The position numbers and the translations under genes were made by a program. 64,000 bases of DNA from Tyto alba (lineage: Eukaryota > Chordata > Aves > Strigiformes > Tytonidae): assembly GCF_018691265.1 (NCBI RefSeq), contig NW_024881296.1:3247278-3311277 (forward strand). Direction: 5' to 3'. Every line of letters begins with the position of its first letter. Within the stretch, counting starts at the first letter, position 1. The notes beneath the pieces were generated by a model, which worked only from the letters and a program-made list of their open reading frames with translations, was not told the DNA's origin and did not search any database. Positions 51,624 to 63,851 of the stretch are shown in pieces.

Positions 51624-51755
51624 ATCATGGAATCACAGAATTGTTTGTGTTGGAAGCAACCTTAAAGCTCATCCAGTTCCAACTCCTCTGCCTCGGCAGG
51701 GACACCTTCCACTGGACCAGGTTGCTCAACCTGGCCTTGAACCCTTCCAGGGAGG
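51624..51755 (-). repeat. CR1 LINE 3' end, inverted orientation
   Basis: The plus strand reads ATCATGGAATCACAGAATTG, GGAAGCAACCTTAAAGCTCA and GACACCTTCCACTGGACCAG, then ends ...CTTGAACCCTTCCAGGGAGG. This is the reverse complement of the typical avian CR1 3' end. It is the best-preserved CR1 piece in the window. It stops exactly where the LTR at 51756 begins. Confidence 0.9.
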
Positions 51756-52344
51756 TGTTGTGGTTTGAGCCTGGTTGGCAGCCAACCACCCCGCAGGCAC
51801 TCCCCCACCCTCCGCCACCTGGGAATGAGGGAGAGAATTGGAGGGGTAAAGAGAGACTCGCAGGTTGAGATAGAAACAGTTTAATAAAGCTAATAGAGCA
51901 AAAACAATGACAGTAATAGAAAATATAAGTGGGCAATGCACAATGCAATTGCTCACCATCCACTGACCAATCCCCAGCCCGTTCCCGGCTAGAGATCACG
52001 AAATACCAAGATCCTGCAATCACAATCCTGGAAGCGAGAGAGATAGAGAGACCCTTTCTGACTGCCCCTCCTCTATATAGTGAGCATGACGTTACATGAT
52101 ATGGAATATATCATTGGTCAATTTGGGTCTGGTGCTCTGGCCATGCTTCCTCCCAGCTTCTTGTGCATTTGTGCATGGGCAGGTCATGAGTAGTTAAAGA
52201 GTCCTTGGAATCTCAGTAGCAGCTGAAAACATCAGTGTGCTATCAGCATTCTTCTCATACCAAACCCAGTGCTGAATCTAAAACACAACACTATTCTAGT
52301 TACAGAAAAGGAACATCAACTCTATTCCAGCCCAAACCAGGACA
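51756..52344 (-). mobile_element. Solo LTR of an endogenous retrovirus (ERVL-like, ~589 bp)
   Basis: Plus-strand ends are TGTTGTGGTTTGAGCC and CCCAAACCAGGACA. Flanks are GGAGG (51751-51755) and GGAGT (52345-52349), a 5-bp target duplication with one mismatch. Minus orientation is shown by TATATA (52079-52074) followed by ATTAAA (51885-51880) and a U5 beginning CTGTTTCTATCTCAACC. It shares its layout and many blocks with 25424-25986, including CAATGCACAATGCAAT and CCCAGCTTCTTGTGCA. No coding remains. Confidence 0.88.
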
Positions 52345-55300
52345 GGAGTTGAAGCAGAGAAATAACCCTAACCCAAAGAAAGTGGCTGGATTTATTGGTG
52401 TTCATTTTTACCCTGACTCCATTTACTGCCAGTAGCTACCATATTCTAGACAGAGAGAAGCCCTGCCAGCATAGTTACTGAAATCATGCTCTTTTTTGAA
52501 GAGGCAAAATAATTAACTAAAATAGCTGGTGCCATTTCCAAAATAATGAGATCAAAACAAAGCAGGGGCTGATGAACTACTCAAATAAAATTGGCTTGAT
52601 AGTAGGTAGAGAGGGAAATGTAAAGCAAAATATAAATCTTCAAACTCTTATGATGGGAGAAAGGGAATTAATGTTAGTTGCTTGCTCCACCTTGAGCTCT
52701 GGGTTAACTTAGACATTCCTTCTCAAGAAACATATATGACATTCAGAGACAATCATGAAGAATAATTAGAATCTTGCAAAAATTTTACAAAGTTGTATGA
52801 AAGACATGGGTTTAGCTCTGGGTTGGGAAATGTATGCAGAATATAAAATAAATATGGAAGAATCAAATCAGCTGCTTCAAAGGAAGAAGAAAAAAGTAAA
52901 ATATGTACCCTAAGTAGAAATTCATCCCTGAAAACTTAAGACAACACATTTACAGTTGCTGCAAGACCAAGTATATTTATATATGTCTTGATGATGCTTC
53001 ATTTTACAAGTCACTATAAAATTACTCAAGAAAAGCAATTTAATTCAGTGGAGGACTAAGACTTTCCGTAAACAAAAATATTTTCGTCTACAACTTCTGA
53101 AATAAAAAGGACCAAGTCAACTGTTACCAGCCTGAGGTTAAAACAATACTTATGAATATGCAGTTTTGCATCAGAACACATCTGAAAGATCTGGTAGAGG
53201 CCAGGGACAGTAAAGGTGAAGCTGAATAGACTGATCATCAAGCTAGTGTGCATCATTGCATTCATGACAATATATCACATTGAAATCAGATTAAAGGTTA
53301 CTAAAGAATAATTCTAAACTCACTTTTCTCTGTATGAAGGCTTTGCATAAGTGGGCTTGGTGAGCATCTTCAAAGTGTGTAATCCATTGGCAAATAGAGA
53401 AGGATCTGTAAGGCGGCCATTTATGAGTAAGATGAAGGAAGCAGCTCTAACAGTGTCTCCCTCAAGAAAGAGACATTAATAAGTTCCCAGAAAGTAAAAT
53501 AATGCAGAGAAAAAGAAAATAAATACTAAGGCAAGCATGGCCCGTGTTCCTGAATCAAGATCAAGAAGGAACAAAAATATCTGCTATGAGCAAGTTTCCC
53601 TTTCTGCAGGAAATACATTGACGTGTTCTTTGTAGACATCCAGCTCCTCCAACTGTTTCCATCTAATGTAGCTGAAGTTGATGGACTCAAAAATCAGAGA
53701 AAAGGGAGGACAGACTACAACATCCACATGCACTTACAGTCACTGTGTAACTGCAAATGCCAGATGCCTTAGGAAGCCAAACAAGACTTCAGAAAATTGT
53801 TTCAAAAAACAGGAACTGAAGGCACCCATCTGAACTAATATATGATAAAAGCAGAGAAGTAGTCATGAAGGAGGAAGACTTTAATGATCAAGGCTAATTA
53901 ACAAAAAGAGAGAAGTGCATTTATGCAAAACGAACAGAGACAATGAAACTTGTCCTAACCCAAAGCAATGTGGGTGCCCAAGGATTGACAAAGGAGCAGA
54001 AAACCCCTGAGAAACTGGCCCCACAGAGGGGAACCCACCAGGGGAGAAGAAAGCAAGTGAAGGGATGGAAGAGGCAAGTAATTTACACTGAAGCTTCTGT
54101 ATCTCAAACATCCTGTGCATTATGGACAGTCAAAATACTCCAGTGGAGAGGGACTGAGGACTGATGTACTGAGCACCTGTCCATCCTGGAAACAGATATC
54201 AGATGAAACCAACAAAATTCTATCATTATGACCTGCATTTCTGTCCCTGAAACATAATGGGTTCAGGAATTCACCTGGACAGCAAGTCTCAGCCCCGAAG
54301 TTCCAATCTGAAAGAAATAGCAGTTACTGCAAATTCCTTACATTAAAGCAAGCCCTATATTTGAACTCAGAGTGTGGCAATACAGTAAGTAACAGGTATC
54401 AGACAAAACACTTCCATGGGAACTATGAAACAGTTATACAGGTGGAATAGGAGATTGTACAAAAATCTTTAGCTCAGAAGAAATCTTGAAAATTTATCCA
54501 AGATATCTGCATATGCAGCTTTCTATCACTTAGACAAAGATCAGTGGGAAGAGTTAAGGGTCAGGAGTGGTTTTGATATAAGATATTTGAACAATCTAGC
54601 AGCTGGGAAGATGAAGTGAAGATAAAAATCAGATAAAACCAATAAAATTTAGTGACAGGTGAAGTAAATGTTGGGAAAATAGGTGTGGTTTTATAGATAT
54701 CATGATTAGAAACTGAGGTCAATTAGTAATGGAGTAGCTGATTCAAAACACACAAAAATATAATACCATCCTGCCTGGTTGTGTTTTGGCTTCTAAACTG
54801 TCTCTCCTTACCATGAAATAAAATATTTGCACTGGTTTGGTAGACTATACAGTACTCTGTAAACAGCCTATTGATAGCTACAGTATAAGGAAATTCTAAG
54901 AAAATGTCAGGATAAGGAATCATTTGTATCATTTGAAATGCCCCCTGGGGAAGTACATACATCCAAGTTCTGAGGGTGATTTTATATTCCAATTTCTGTT
55001 TCAGAGTATCAAAGCTGAAAATCATAGTGTCCCCTGCTTAGATCACGTAGCTGGCTCAGAAAAAGATTGATTTCTTACTGATACTATGAAGAAATTTCTC
55101 ATTGCATATTCCTTTGGGCTGAATGCCAAAAGGAAATTAAAGATACATTGGCCAACTCAGCTGCTATGCAGTAACAACATCTGAAAAATACAGCTCACCA
55201 TCTTTGCCATGTCAGGGCAACATCTCTGCAAGTGAAAGCTAATAAGATTTGGATTGAAAGGAGTGGTGATGAAGAGCTTCTAATGTCTGGGACAGAACTT

Positions 55301-56334
55301 CAGCTAGTGGAATGGCTGCAAGAGCCAGGATAGAGTACTTGCTGAGGAACAGGACCCACAGAATTGTCAGATATGTTACCCTCCTTCCGATCAACTCATT
55401 TGTAACAGGGAAGGAAAATGATGCAGCTCACTAAGAAGCAAGATTTTGTCAGCATTAAGAACAATGCCAACGTTTTCTAACTGGTACCAAATCAGATTTT
55501 CATGACTGCTGGTTTCATTTGGGCAGGGAAAGGATGGGGGTTGAAAAGGAAGCAGCAAATTTTTTTTCTTCCATGAATGTAATCTTTCTTTAAAAAATCC
55601 CCCTGAGGTAGATATGACTGAACAATCTGTACACAGCATTAAATAAAACTATCACCTTAAACCAGCCAGCTGTTGAGAAAGCAGCACAGGCAACAAACCA
55701 CTGAATTATGCAGCCACTTAGAACAAGGATGCCTGGCTCCCACTGCTTTCACATCACTGCATTCCTCTCAGGCAAAGCTTTCTCAGTCACACAGATATTC
55801 AGTGATATACCTGTCCTTTGAGATACTGAGCAATGTTCCAATTCTGAACAACACTCACAGATCAGAGTAATCCTATTGACTCATTCACATCTCTCATAGT
55901 CTCAAAGACAAAGAGCATACCACAACATCCAGGACTGAGCCCATTTTCTGTTGTCTGTTGTCTGTCTACATCCTTCCCATCATTGCACCACTGAAAGCCA
56001 TAGACTTTTGTATGTTGCTTCTCAATACTCCTGCAGAGAACAGCAGAGCTCCTTTGGAGAAGGGGAAGCAGTCCCCACACATATTTGGGCTCCCTTGGAC
56101 TCAGCTAGACTTACCCTTCTATGAATGTTGCAGTCATTTGAATTTCCCGTTTAAATCTTTATTTGGCCAGTGTCCATGAGCAAGTATGATTTCCAGCATT
56201 AACCCTCATATGACTGTAGCATATTTAAAAGGTACTTTCAAGTCTCTATCCATTATGACACAGAAATACAACAGATACTTAATGGAAGCTTAGGAAACTA
56301 ATCGGGAGTTAGACATCTAAGTACTTTTATGTAT
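52345..56334. other. Intergenic sequence, no gene seen
   Basis: AT-rich sequence with short random frames. A 100-codon minus frame at 55025-54723 was considered as a decayed retroviral polymerase piece and rejected. Nothing else was recognised. Confidence 0.6.
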
Positions 56335-56851
56335 TGATGGTGACTGAGAGATGGGACTCCGGATGGGTGTAAGTAAGAGGTTGAGAGTTCAGAGTTGAAA
56401 TCAAAGCCGAAGTCAAAGTCATGGCAGAAGTCATTGCTGAAGTCGTTTATTGTCAACATTTTTTCTACAGTTATACAGTCTCCAGCAATACTTGTCAACA
56501 TTTGATTGGTCACTACCCTCTGTCCATAATACACCAGACAACTCATTGGCTACAAGTTAGTTACTGCTATCCTAAGTCTATTGGTTAATTAAATCTTACA
56601 AGCACAAACACAATGTCCTATACACTTTTAGCTCAAGGTAGAAAACTTTTCACTGTTAAAGAAATGGCCAGATGTTTTTCTTTAACCGTAGCCTGGCATG
56701 TTTTCTTCAGACAAAGCTCTGCACCCTTATCTTGTTTTTCTACATTCCTGTTTTCTGCTCCCAAGGCTTCTGGCTGACCAGGGTCAAGATGTCCTCATCA
56801 TTCACTAGCTGTACAGCACTCTCAGTTCTTCTTCCCAGCCGTCCTGCTACA
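56335..56851 (-). mobile_element. Solo LTR, 517 bp, alpharetrovirus-like layout
   Basis: On the minus strand it starts TGTAGCAGGACGGCTGG and ends AGTCACCATCA. It is flanked by a perfect 6-bp target duplication ATGTAT (56329-56334 and 56852-56857), the size made by alpha- and betaretrovirus-type integrases. Three CCAAT boxes (minus strand at 56584-56580, 56549-56545, 56509-56505) precede a TATAA (56475-56471) and then an AATAAA (56451-56446) about 20 bases on, so R is very short. U5 carries GACTTC-type repeats. No gag, pol or env sequence flanks it. Confidence 0.9.
56394..56445 (+). repeat. Imperfect hexamer repeat inside LTR U5
   Basis: Units of the form GAAGTC/AAAGTC/GAAATC recur about seven times within the U5 part of the LTR at 56335-56851. 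Confidence 0.6.
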
Positions 56852-57574
56852 ATGTATACAATCATTCACTCACCTGTAGACTCACAGAATGTCCCCCAGA
56901 ACAAAATATGTCAAAATGTGAAGGAAGATTATTAGATTACTTTCTCCTATTTTAGCCACAGTACTAAGTGCCCTGCAATGCACTGTCATATAGTGACACT
57001 TCAGTGTTGGACATGCCACTTGCAGGGAACACATGACAATTGACAGCAGGGTGGGGAAGCACAAGCTCTTATTTTTACATAAGAAGGAAGATAAAAGCAT
57101 CCCTTCCAAACTTGCAAGGTCAGGCTGGAATTTGTGGCTGAGAAACCTTTTGCCAAGTCCAAAATAAAAGGTAATTTTCAGAATAAATTAAGACTACTGC
57201 AAGCATTGTCAGGGCTTGTTAACAACAACCTCAGTGAGAATGAGAATGAGCCTCAGATGCAAAAGGAGATGTATAAATATTCTCCATGGTTACAGATTTC
57301 AAACACAGCCATCTGAAGAGCAAGTCCCTTTGTGTCCCATTTAGTTCATTAAGAATGGAAGCATCTTGAAAGGCAAATCACAGATCCTGTTTAAATCACA
57401 GTCAAAAATCCTGATTATGGCATCTGTAACAGAACATGCTTCCCAGAAAACACAGTGTGTTAATGAGATAAGTAAGATATAAGTGGAACATAAAGAAAGT
57501 ACATATTCAGCATGGGTGAAAGCTTGACTGATGTAATATGACTAGTGTAAGAATCTATGCTGTAAGAAAGGCAT

Positions 57575-57775
57575 AGATCAATTAGAAGATGGTCAGAAGT
57601 CTAGAAGATATGACCTATGAGAAAAGGTGAAACAAATGTTCAGTCTAAACAGAATTCATCTGAAAAAAGACAAGAGATAAAAGCATTTAAAAATATAAAA
57701 AACTGTCACAAGCAAAGAAAGAATCAAATGGAGAACTTGGAAGAGCAATTCACTGGAAATTATGAAGTAGAGAAG
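57575..57775 (+). repeat. Old CR1 LINE fragment, sense orientation (5' piece of a split copy)
   Basis: AAGATATGACCTATGAGAAA, AGGTGAAACAAATGTTCAGT, AAGCATTTAAAAATATAAAA and ACTGTCACAAGCAAAGAAAG follow the order of the CR1 ORF2 3' region. Small deletions and stops show that it is not functional. Confidence 0.7.
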
Positions 57776-57879
57776 CCACAATAGTCTCAGAAAATCCTGT
57801 GAGCAAAAATTATTCTGGCCAAGCTTTTGTAAAATGACAGTATTATCACGTATGCTTATCCTATTCATATTCCTCATCA

Positions 57880-57965
57880 GTCATCTTGCTGTGACTGCTG
57901 TTGGAGGCAGACTGCGGTGTTAGACCTCTGCTCTGGACCACAGGAACAGCTCTTGCAATCCTACA
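57880..57965 (+). repeat. Possible second CR1 scrap between the two halves of the split CR1
   Basis: CTGTTGGAGGCAGACTGCGG, then TGTTAGACCTCTGCTCTGGACC, resembles the extreme 3' end of another CR1 subfamily. If right, a younger CR1 end was inserted into the older copy. The match is short. Confidence 0.3.
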
Positions 57966-58019
57966 TGTTCTCCACACCCATGGTAAGTAGAAGACAGAGT
58001 GATTAGGCATGTCTAAACA

Positions 58020-58245
58020 AAGGAAAATTCAGGTTAGTTATGAAGAAAGGGAGAACCAAATGTCTCCTTACCAATAAGGACAGTGATTCTTCTAACTGAC
58101 TTCTCAGAGAAAAGGCAGAATCTCCATCACAGGAAGTTTTTCAAAATAAGATCTTGTCAGAAGTGACACAAATCCTGCCTTTGGAGAGAATGGACTGAAT
58201 GACTGACCATCAGGCCTTCTCTCATTTTACAATATGAGGATTTAA
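58020..58245 (+). repeat. Old CR1 LINE 3' end (3' piece of the split copy)
   Basis: The run begins AAATTCAGGTTAGTTATGAA. Then come GCAGAATCTCCATCACAGGA, AAGTTTTTCAAAATAAGATC and AATCCTGCCTTTGGAGAGAA, and it ends with ACCATCAGGCCTTCTCTCATTTTACAAT. This is the usual order of a CR1 3' end. Confidence 0.7.
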
Positions 58246-61200
58246 TATTGAAAGGTTGTTGTTAGCTCACGACCCTCCCTGTATAAAAAGTCTCTGGACT
58301 GGTTTCAGAGTCCTGGGCTAGCCAGAAAACATGTGGTTGAAGCACACCTATCATGCTGCAATACTATTTCCTTAAGTGGAGAGCCAGTTAAAAAAAGGTG
58401 AGGAAGACAGCCTATCTACCTGAGGCTGCAGCTGGGCCAGTTATTGAGCACTTAGGAAAGTACATCTGTCAACAGGCTCCACAAACCTCCTTTGCATGCT
58501 GAAAATATCTTGCAAACTGGTTGCTAGGTGCTCTGCTCCTTAACATTTACATGCTCGAGCAAAACCACATCTGCTGTTTAGCAAAACATCATAATAAATG
58601 CCATTTTTAAACATTTTCTGCTGCAGTTCTGATTAGCTTGTAAACAAAACATGACCATCATTTCAGTTCTTAGAGAGAAGTCCTGTTATGTGACAGACCA
58701 ATAAAGGCTGTCTATTTAAATGCTGGGAGCTGATGCAGCCACTTGTAGAAAGCAAGTTAAAAAAAAAAAAAAATCCATATTTTACTCATTACTTGAGTAA
58801 TATCTCAATTTAAAACTTTAACCAACATAAATGGTTTTGTAGGGATACTCCTATTAATTCATCACCTGTCAATAATGCAGACTAGAAAGAATGCAAGCGG
58901 GTTCATGCAATCCTTTACATAATCTGAAAATAAAGGAGAGTATATCTTTTAGCAGACATTAGCCTGAATGTCAAAAAAGAATAAATCTGTGTTTGAGCTC
59001 TGGTTCTGACAGATGCATAACATCTGGATTAGTAGCTTATTCTCCCTGAATGGATTTTTCAGGTGTTAGAGGAGAAGAGTGCTACTTTTGTCTAGTTTAG
59101 TTGTTACAGGGGCTGTCTCCTGCCTTTATTAAATGTTCTGGGGGACTGCTCTGTCAGTACAGAGCCAAACAGACCTATAGTTTTGCTGGACCAATAAAAT
59201 CAATGACAGAATGCTGCGAAATGGTTTCCTCCTGACAGCTCTTTACATCAGCTTTGAATGGTTAAAGACATCATTTGCTGAGCATATCAGGGACCCACTG
59301 ATTTTATGGCTGGCTGTATCAGGGGCAGCACGAGAACAGCATTCCCTGCAACACCACTCCATGGAGGAACTGGAATTAGAACAGGTAGCCCATATCCCAC
59401 CAACTCCTGCTGAGCTGCAAGAAACTGTGAGAAGGGCAAATTAAATTTTCCATCCCTGCTGCTATTATACAAATAAACCAATAGAGAGCAGGGGCTTTCA
59501 ACCTCTAAACCGAAGACAGAGTGACAGTGATCAAAAGCCTTTACTCAGCTGGCTGTTAAGTGACAAGGCACAAGCAAAAGAGTTTATGCAATATGACATT
59601 CGTTCCTGGGGGGGCACATCAGCATTGCAAGAGATGTACAGCCTCTTAATATTAACAAAGGAATGAGCGACAATTATAGTGTTACAGGAGTTTTGGCTAC
59701 CTCACATATCCATGACTTCTGCAGTAGCACTCAGAATAGCATGCTTGGACTAGGCTGGCAACCTTCAGCCATTACTTCACATAGAGAGTAAGAGAGGAAA
59801 AGGCCTTGGCTAATCTGCTCCTGGGACAGCAAGGTAACACCAGGCAGTCCCTTGCAGACTGATATGACAAACTCCCAAAAGCAGTTAAGTCATGCATTCC
59901 ATGTTAGTTTGGTTTGACTTCAATAATCAAAACTCTTCTGCACAACTGGGTGCATTAAACTACCCATTAGATGATCAGATATGAATTTAGCAACGTTGAA
60001 GAAACTCAGCACAAGGGCCAGATTTGCCAGGGTTAAGGAAGCTGGAGAATCCTACTACATACCAAAATGTATGAATCTTTATCTAGCCACAATGTTGCAT
60101 AGAGTATAAGGCTACAAAGCTTGGAAGAAAAAAACTGGTCCTGAGTAAAGTATGAACTTAGGTTAAAAGTGAAGAAGCAAAAATATGTTAATTAGGGATT
60201 CTGGGAGACAGAGATGTTACAGTTAACATGAAGCTGATCTAAATATGAAAGGACATATAAGATAGTCACTTGCCACTGCAGGATTTGTGGTTTTCACTGT
60301 ATATCTTGCAGTATTTGGTGCCCGATTTCAAGATCAAGTTCCTTGAGACAAGAGACAGTATAAGACTTTCAGTTTCTTGCAAGGAAAAGCTGCAAACTTG
60401 GACAAACTCCAAGTGTGACCTGTGGGCCCAAACAAAAAGAACCATCTGTAACCTGCAGGACAGATAAAAGGAACCATAAACATAACTATGGTGAGAGACC
60501 ACCGGTGTTGGGATTGGAGATGCTGCAGACTCCATTGCTCTTGGTACCATTCTTCTGGCTCGGATATTCTCTAGAAGCAAAGTCACTGTCACTGGTATAA
60601 CACAGAACACCAGCTTTATGCCAGCTTTGCCTGGTCACCAATGTCAAGCCCAATCACATTTAATTCATCCTTTAGACACCATGCCTGGGCCCCTTCCACA
60701 TGCTTACAGACATGCCAAGACAGTCTTTCCCTGACTTCATCTGAAATATGTACTTCTGTAAGAGGGAAGAGGAATAAAAGCTATTGCTCAGCATGTTCAG
60801 TGGATTGCATCTTTGAAAAAGATAAATTAATTTGCTGAAGTATTCCCCATCATCTTGAGACTAAAAGAGTTCCATTCTGGTGTTTGTAAGCAGGCATACC
60901 ACCAGTTATTATTAAAAGTGAAGTATTTGCTATGAAACCTTACAGCTCGGTCTGTTGTAACAAATATAACAGTCATAATGAAAACTTCCACTTCTGTCAT
61001 AGCCAATGAGAAAGGAGAAATGCTGATACTATGAGAAAAGGTTTATCAATATAAATCTGACAATGTACATTTATAAAAAATACATATAATACTAGCAGGC
61101 ATTCAAATTCCCTAACTGTAAATCTCTGTTAATTACAGCTACAAACAGTTAGCAGGGGAGGCCTGTTTCACAGCATCTGATGTTTATGCATGTTTTGGGG

Positions 61201-62317
61201 GCTATTTTTAAAAAGCTGAAGGCAGAGTAAGGTTATTTCAGGAACATTTCAGTGTGTTGTTTCTCACAAAGCCTAAGTGATTTGTGCTGAGGGTAATTTG
61301 TGTGGAGGTGTTTGTCACCTTTGTGCTAGTATTTTTTACTACAGTTTTTCTATTAATTCAGCAGTTTGATACCCAGCTGACACACTGAGGGCTGATACAA
61401 TGAAAAAAACAGATAGAATACTATAAATAAAGACCAACTCAGAGTGGGGGCATTTCACTGACACTATGAATCTACTCTGAGAAAGGATGGCTTTTCTGAC
61501 TGCTCTCTGGAAAAACAACAGCAGACAACTAAGTTAAAACAAGTTGAACTAAGCATACAAAAATGTAAGTTAATTTTCTACAAGTTACTCAAAGCCATGT
61601 ATTTAATAACTGAGTCTGGGAGGAATAGAAAATTGAGATTCAGGAGCCTACCTTATGCCATATTTTTTTTTCTATAGATTTCAAATGTCATGAGTATAAT
61701 TTAGTCCATTATATAATTGAAGATTGATAGTTTTGTCTATACAGTAATATACTAGGAATCTAGTTCATGTTTAAATATTAAGAAATGTGCATCCTATTTG
61801 GAAGGAGGAGAATCCTGTGTAAATCTTTCCTGGAGTGAACCCAAAGATTTCCTTATTTATGGGAAAAGGAGGATAGGGAAAGGATACTAGCTAGTATGAG
61901 ATACAGAACAGCCTAAAAATTAGGACTCCAACTTGAAAAAATTATATTAGGTTCTAAATTATACAATAACCTTCCATGAATCAAGCCATGAATCAAGATC
62001 CATTTTAAGCACTCCTCAGAGTTAATAGTAACCATATTAATCAACATGTTTTAATTCTCTGTAAAGATGATTACAATAAACATTTCAGACTCATGTCAAA
62101 ATATCCTATTCAGATGAAGCCCTCAAAGACCTAAACAAGTTAACATTTGGATCACAGGGAAAAAAAAGCCACCAAACAAAACAAATGCATCACCTCAATG
62201 CAGTTCTCAGAAACACTCAGAAAATTAGCTCCATCATTTGCAATAAGAGATATACCTTTTAGAAAACTGATACCTATGGAGTGTTAGTCCAGTTTCCATA
62301 ACATCAAAGCATAATGC

Positions 62318-63379
62318 TGTCCTGGGTTTGAGTGGGTGGCGGGGTTTTTTGGTAGCAGGGGAGGGGGATATAGGGGTGGCCCCCTGTGAGAAGTTTCTTG
62401 AAGCTCCTCCAGATCCAAGTCAGCTCCACCTCTGCTTTAAAACTGAGCCAATCACCTGCACCTCTTCGATAACGTATTTAAGAAGGGACGTGGTAAGGAG
62501 GAGTCAGACTTGTGAGGAGGAGTCGTGGCAGCTGCATGACCACCAAGGTCAGCGGAGGAAAGGAGGAAGAAAGGAGGGGAGAGGTGTGCTGGATCAGAGA
62601 CCCCCCTGTATCCTGTGGCGAGACAGCAGGGCAGTCCCCCCTGCCACCCAGGAAGATCTACAGTGGAGCAGACATTGATTTATGGCCTGTGGTTTTTGCA
62701 TGGTTGATCAAGGTGCTGTGCCCGAAGAAGGCCAGGGTCTTGTGGGAAAAGGTAGACCCTGCTGTTGTAGTTCAGCACTGGGAGGATTGCAGCATGTGGG
62801 GGTGTCCCACACCGGAGCAGCTCGGGAAGGGCTGCAGCCGTGGGAGGGAATCTAGTCAGAGGAAGTTAGTGACCCACGCCGTAGCAGTGTAAAGAAATGC
62901 TGCAGCCTGTGGGAGGGACTCATATGGGAGAAAGTTTGTGGAGGAGCTGCCTGTGAGAGAGGGACGACAATGTAGCAGGGGGAACAAGTTCCAGAAGGAC
63001 CCCTACCGAAGATGGAAGAAACAGCAGCACTGACTGCACCCCCCATTCCCTGCCCCTGTGCCACTGGGGGGAATAGACAGAGATACCGGGAGCAGAACTG
63101 AGCCCGAGAAGAAGGGAGGGGTGGGGAGAAGGTGTTCTCAAGATGTGGCAATGCTTCTCACTGTCTTACTCTGTTAAGTGTTGTTAGTGCCTGTAATAAA
63201 TGTATGGGTTTTTTTCTTCCCCTAACAAGTCTGCCTTTTGCTCGTGACCATAATGGGTCATCTGCCCCTCCCAGTCCTATCTCAATCCTGGCTCATCTGT
63301 CCCTTCTCATTGCCAGAATAGAAGGGGGGAGAGAGTGGCTATGTGGTGTTTGGCTGCCAACCAAGCTCAAACCATGACA
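62318..63379 (+). mobile_element. Solo LTR, long type (~1062 bp), copy B
   Basis: It begins TGTCCTGGGTTTGAG and ends CTCAAACCATGACA. A perfect 5-bp target duplication AATGC flanks it (62313-62317 and 63380-63384). CCAAT (62448-62452), TATTTAAG (62475-62482) and an intact AATAAA (63195-63200) give a complete LTR promoter and poly(A) site with a long R region. It is the same family and orientation as 43643-44719, about 17.6 kb away. Copy B keeps the poly(A) signal that copy A has lost. The 116-residue frame at 62328-62678 is the same non-coding U3/R frame seen in copy A. Confidence 0.92.
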
Positions 63380-63819
63380 AATGCTTATAACTCATTCCTT
63401 CACACCATCTGAGCGCAAAATCTCACAGAAGGTGGACACAGCCTTCATTCCACCCATGGTAGTATAAACTGAATTGTTTAACTAGTGCTGACTTTCTGGT
63501 CACATTTCTGGATTATACTGCAGACCACAAAGTTTTAGAAACTGGGAATATGTTGCTCAAGTTTTGTTTTCTGTTTAAAGCAAAAGCCCTTCATTCATTC
63601 TGAGGTTAATTTATCACACATGCTAGCAAATTCCACTTGCATTTGCTGATACAAGAGATCTGACATCTCTAATTCTGTGTGCAAACAGACCTCTACAAAC
63701 ATAGTGTTCCTCAGAAATAATTCCGATCTGATTACCAGATTGGGTTGCAACTCCCTGTCATGCATAGATGAAGGATTAACAAGAAATTTATTGCACCAAA
63801 GCATTGTTTATGTACTTTG

Positions 63820-63851
<32 letters not shown>

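Larger units (their letters stand above)
56852..62317. other. Intergenic sequence, no gene seen
   Basis: AT-rich sequence holding a split old CR1 (57575-58245) and a poly(A) run near 58760. A possible but unproven LTR lies at about 59460-59710 (see the rejected list). No exon was recognised. Confidence 0.6.

Noticed and set aside
54723..55025. 100-codon minus frame with a VLPQG-like and a VYQ...IL..G-like motif at roughly reverse-transcriptase spacing.
   Set aside because: The sequence between the motifs does not align, the spacing is several residues too long, the catalytic aspartates are missing and no other retroviral sequence lies either side. Judged chance; a translated search against ERV pol would settle it.
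59460..59710. Possible LTR on the minus strand with CATAAA and AGTAAA motifs followed by U5-like sequence.
   Set aside because: No TG...CA ends with a target duplication could be found and both signals are non-canonical.
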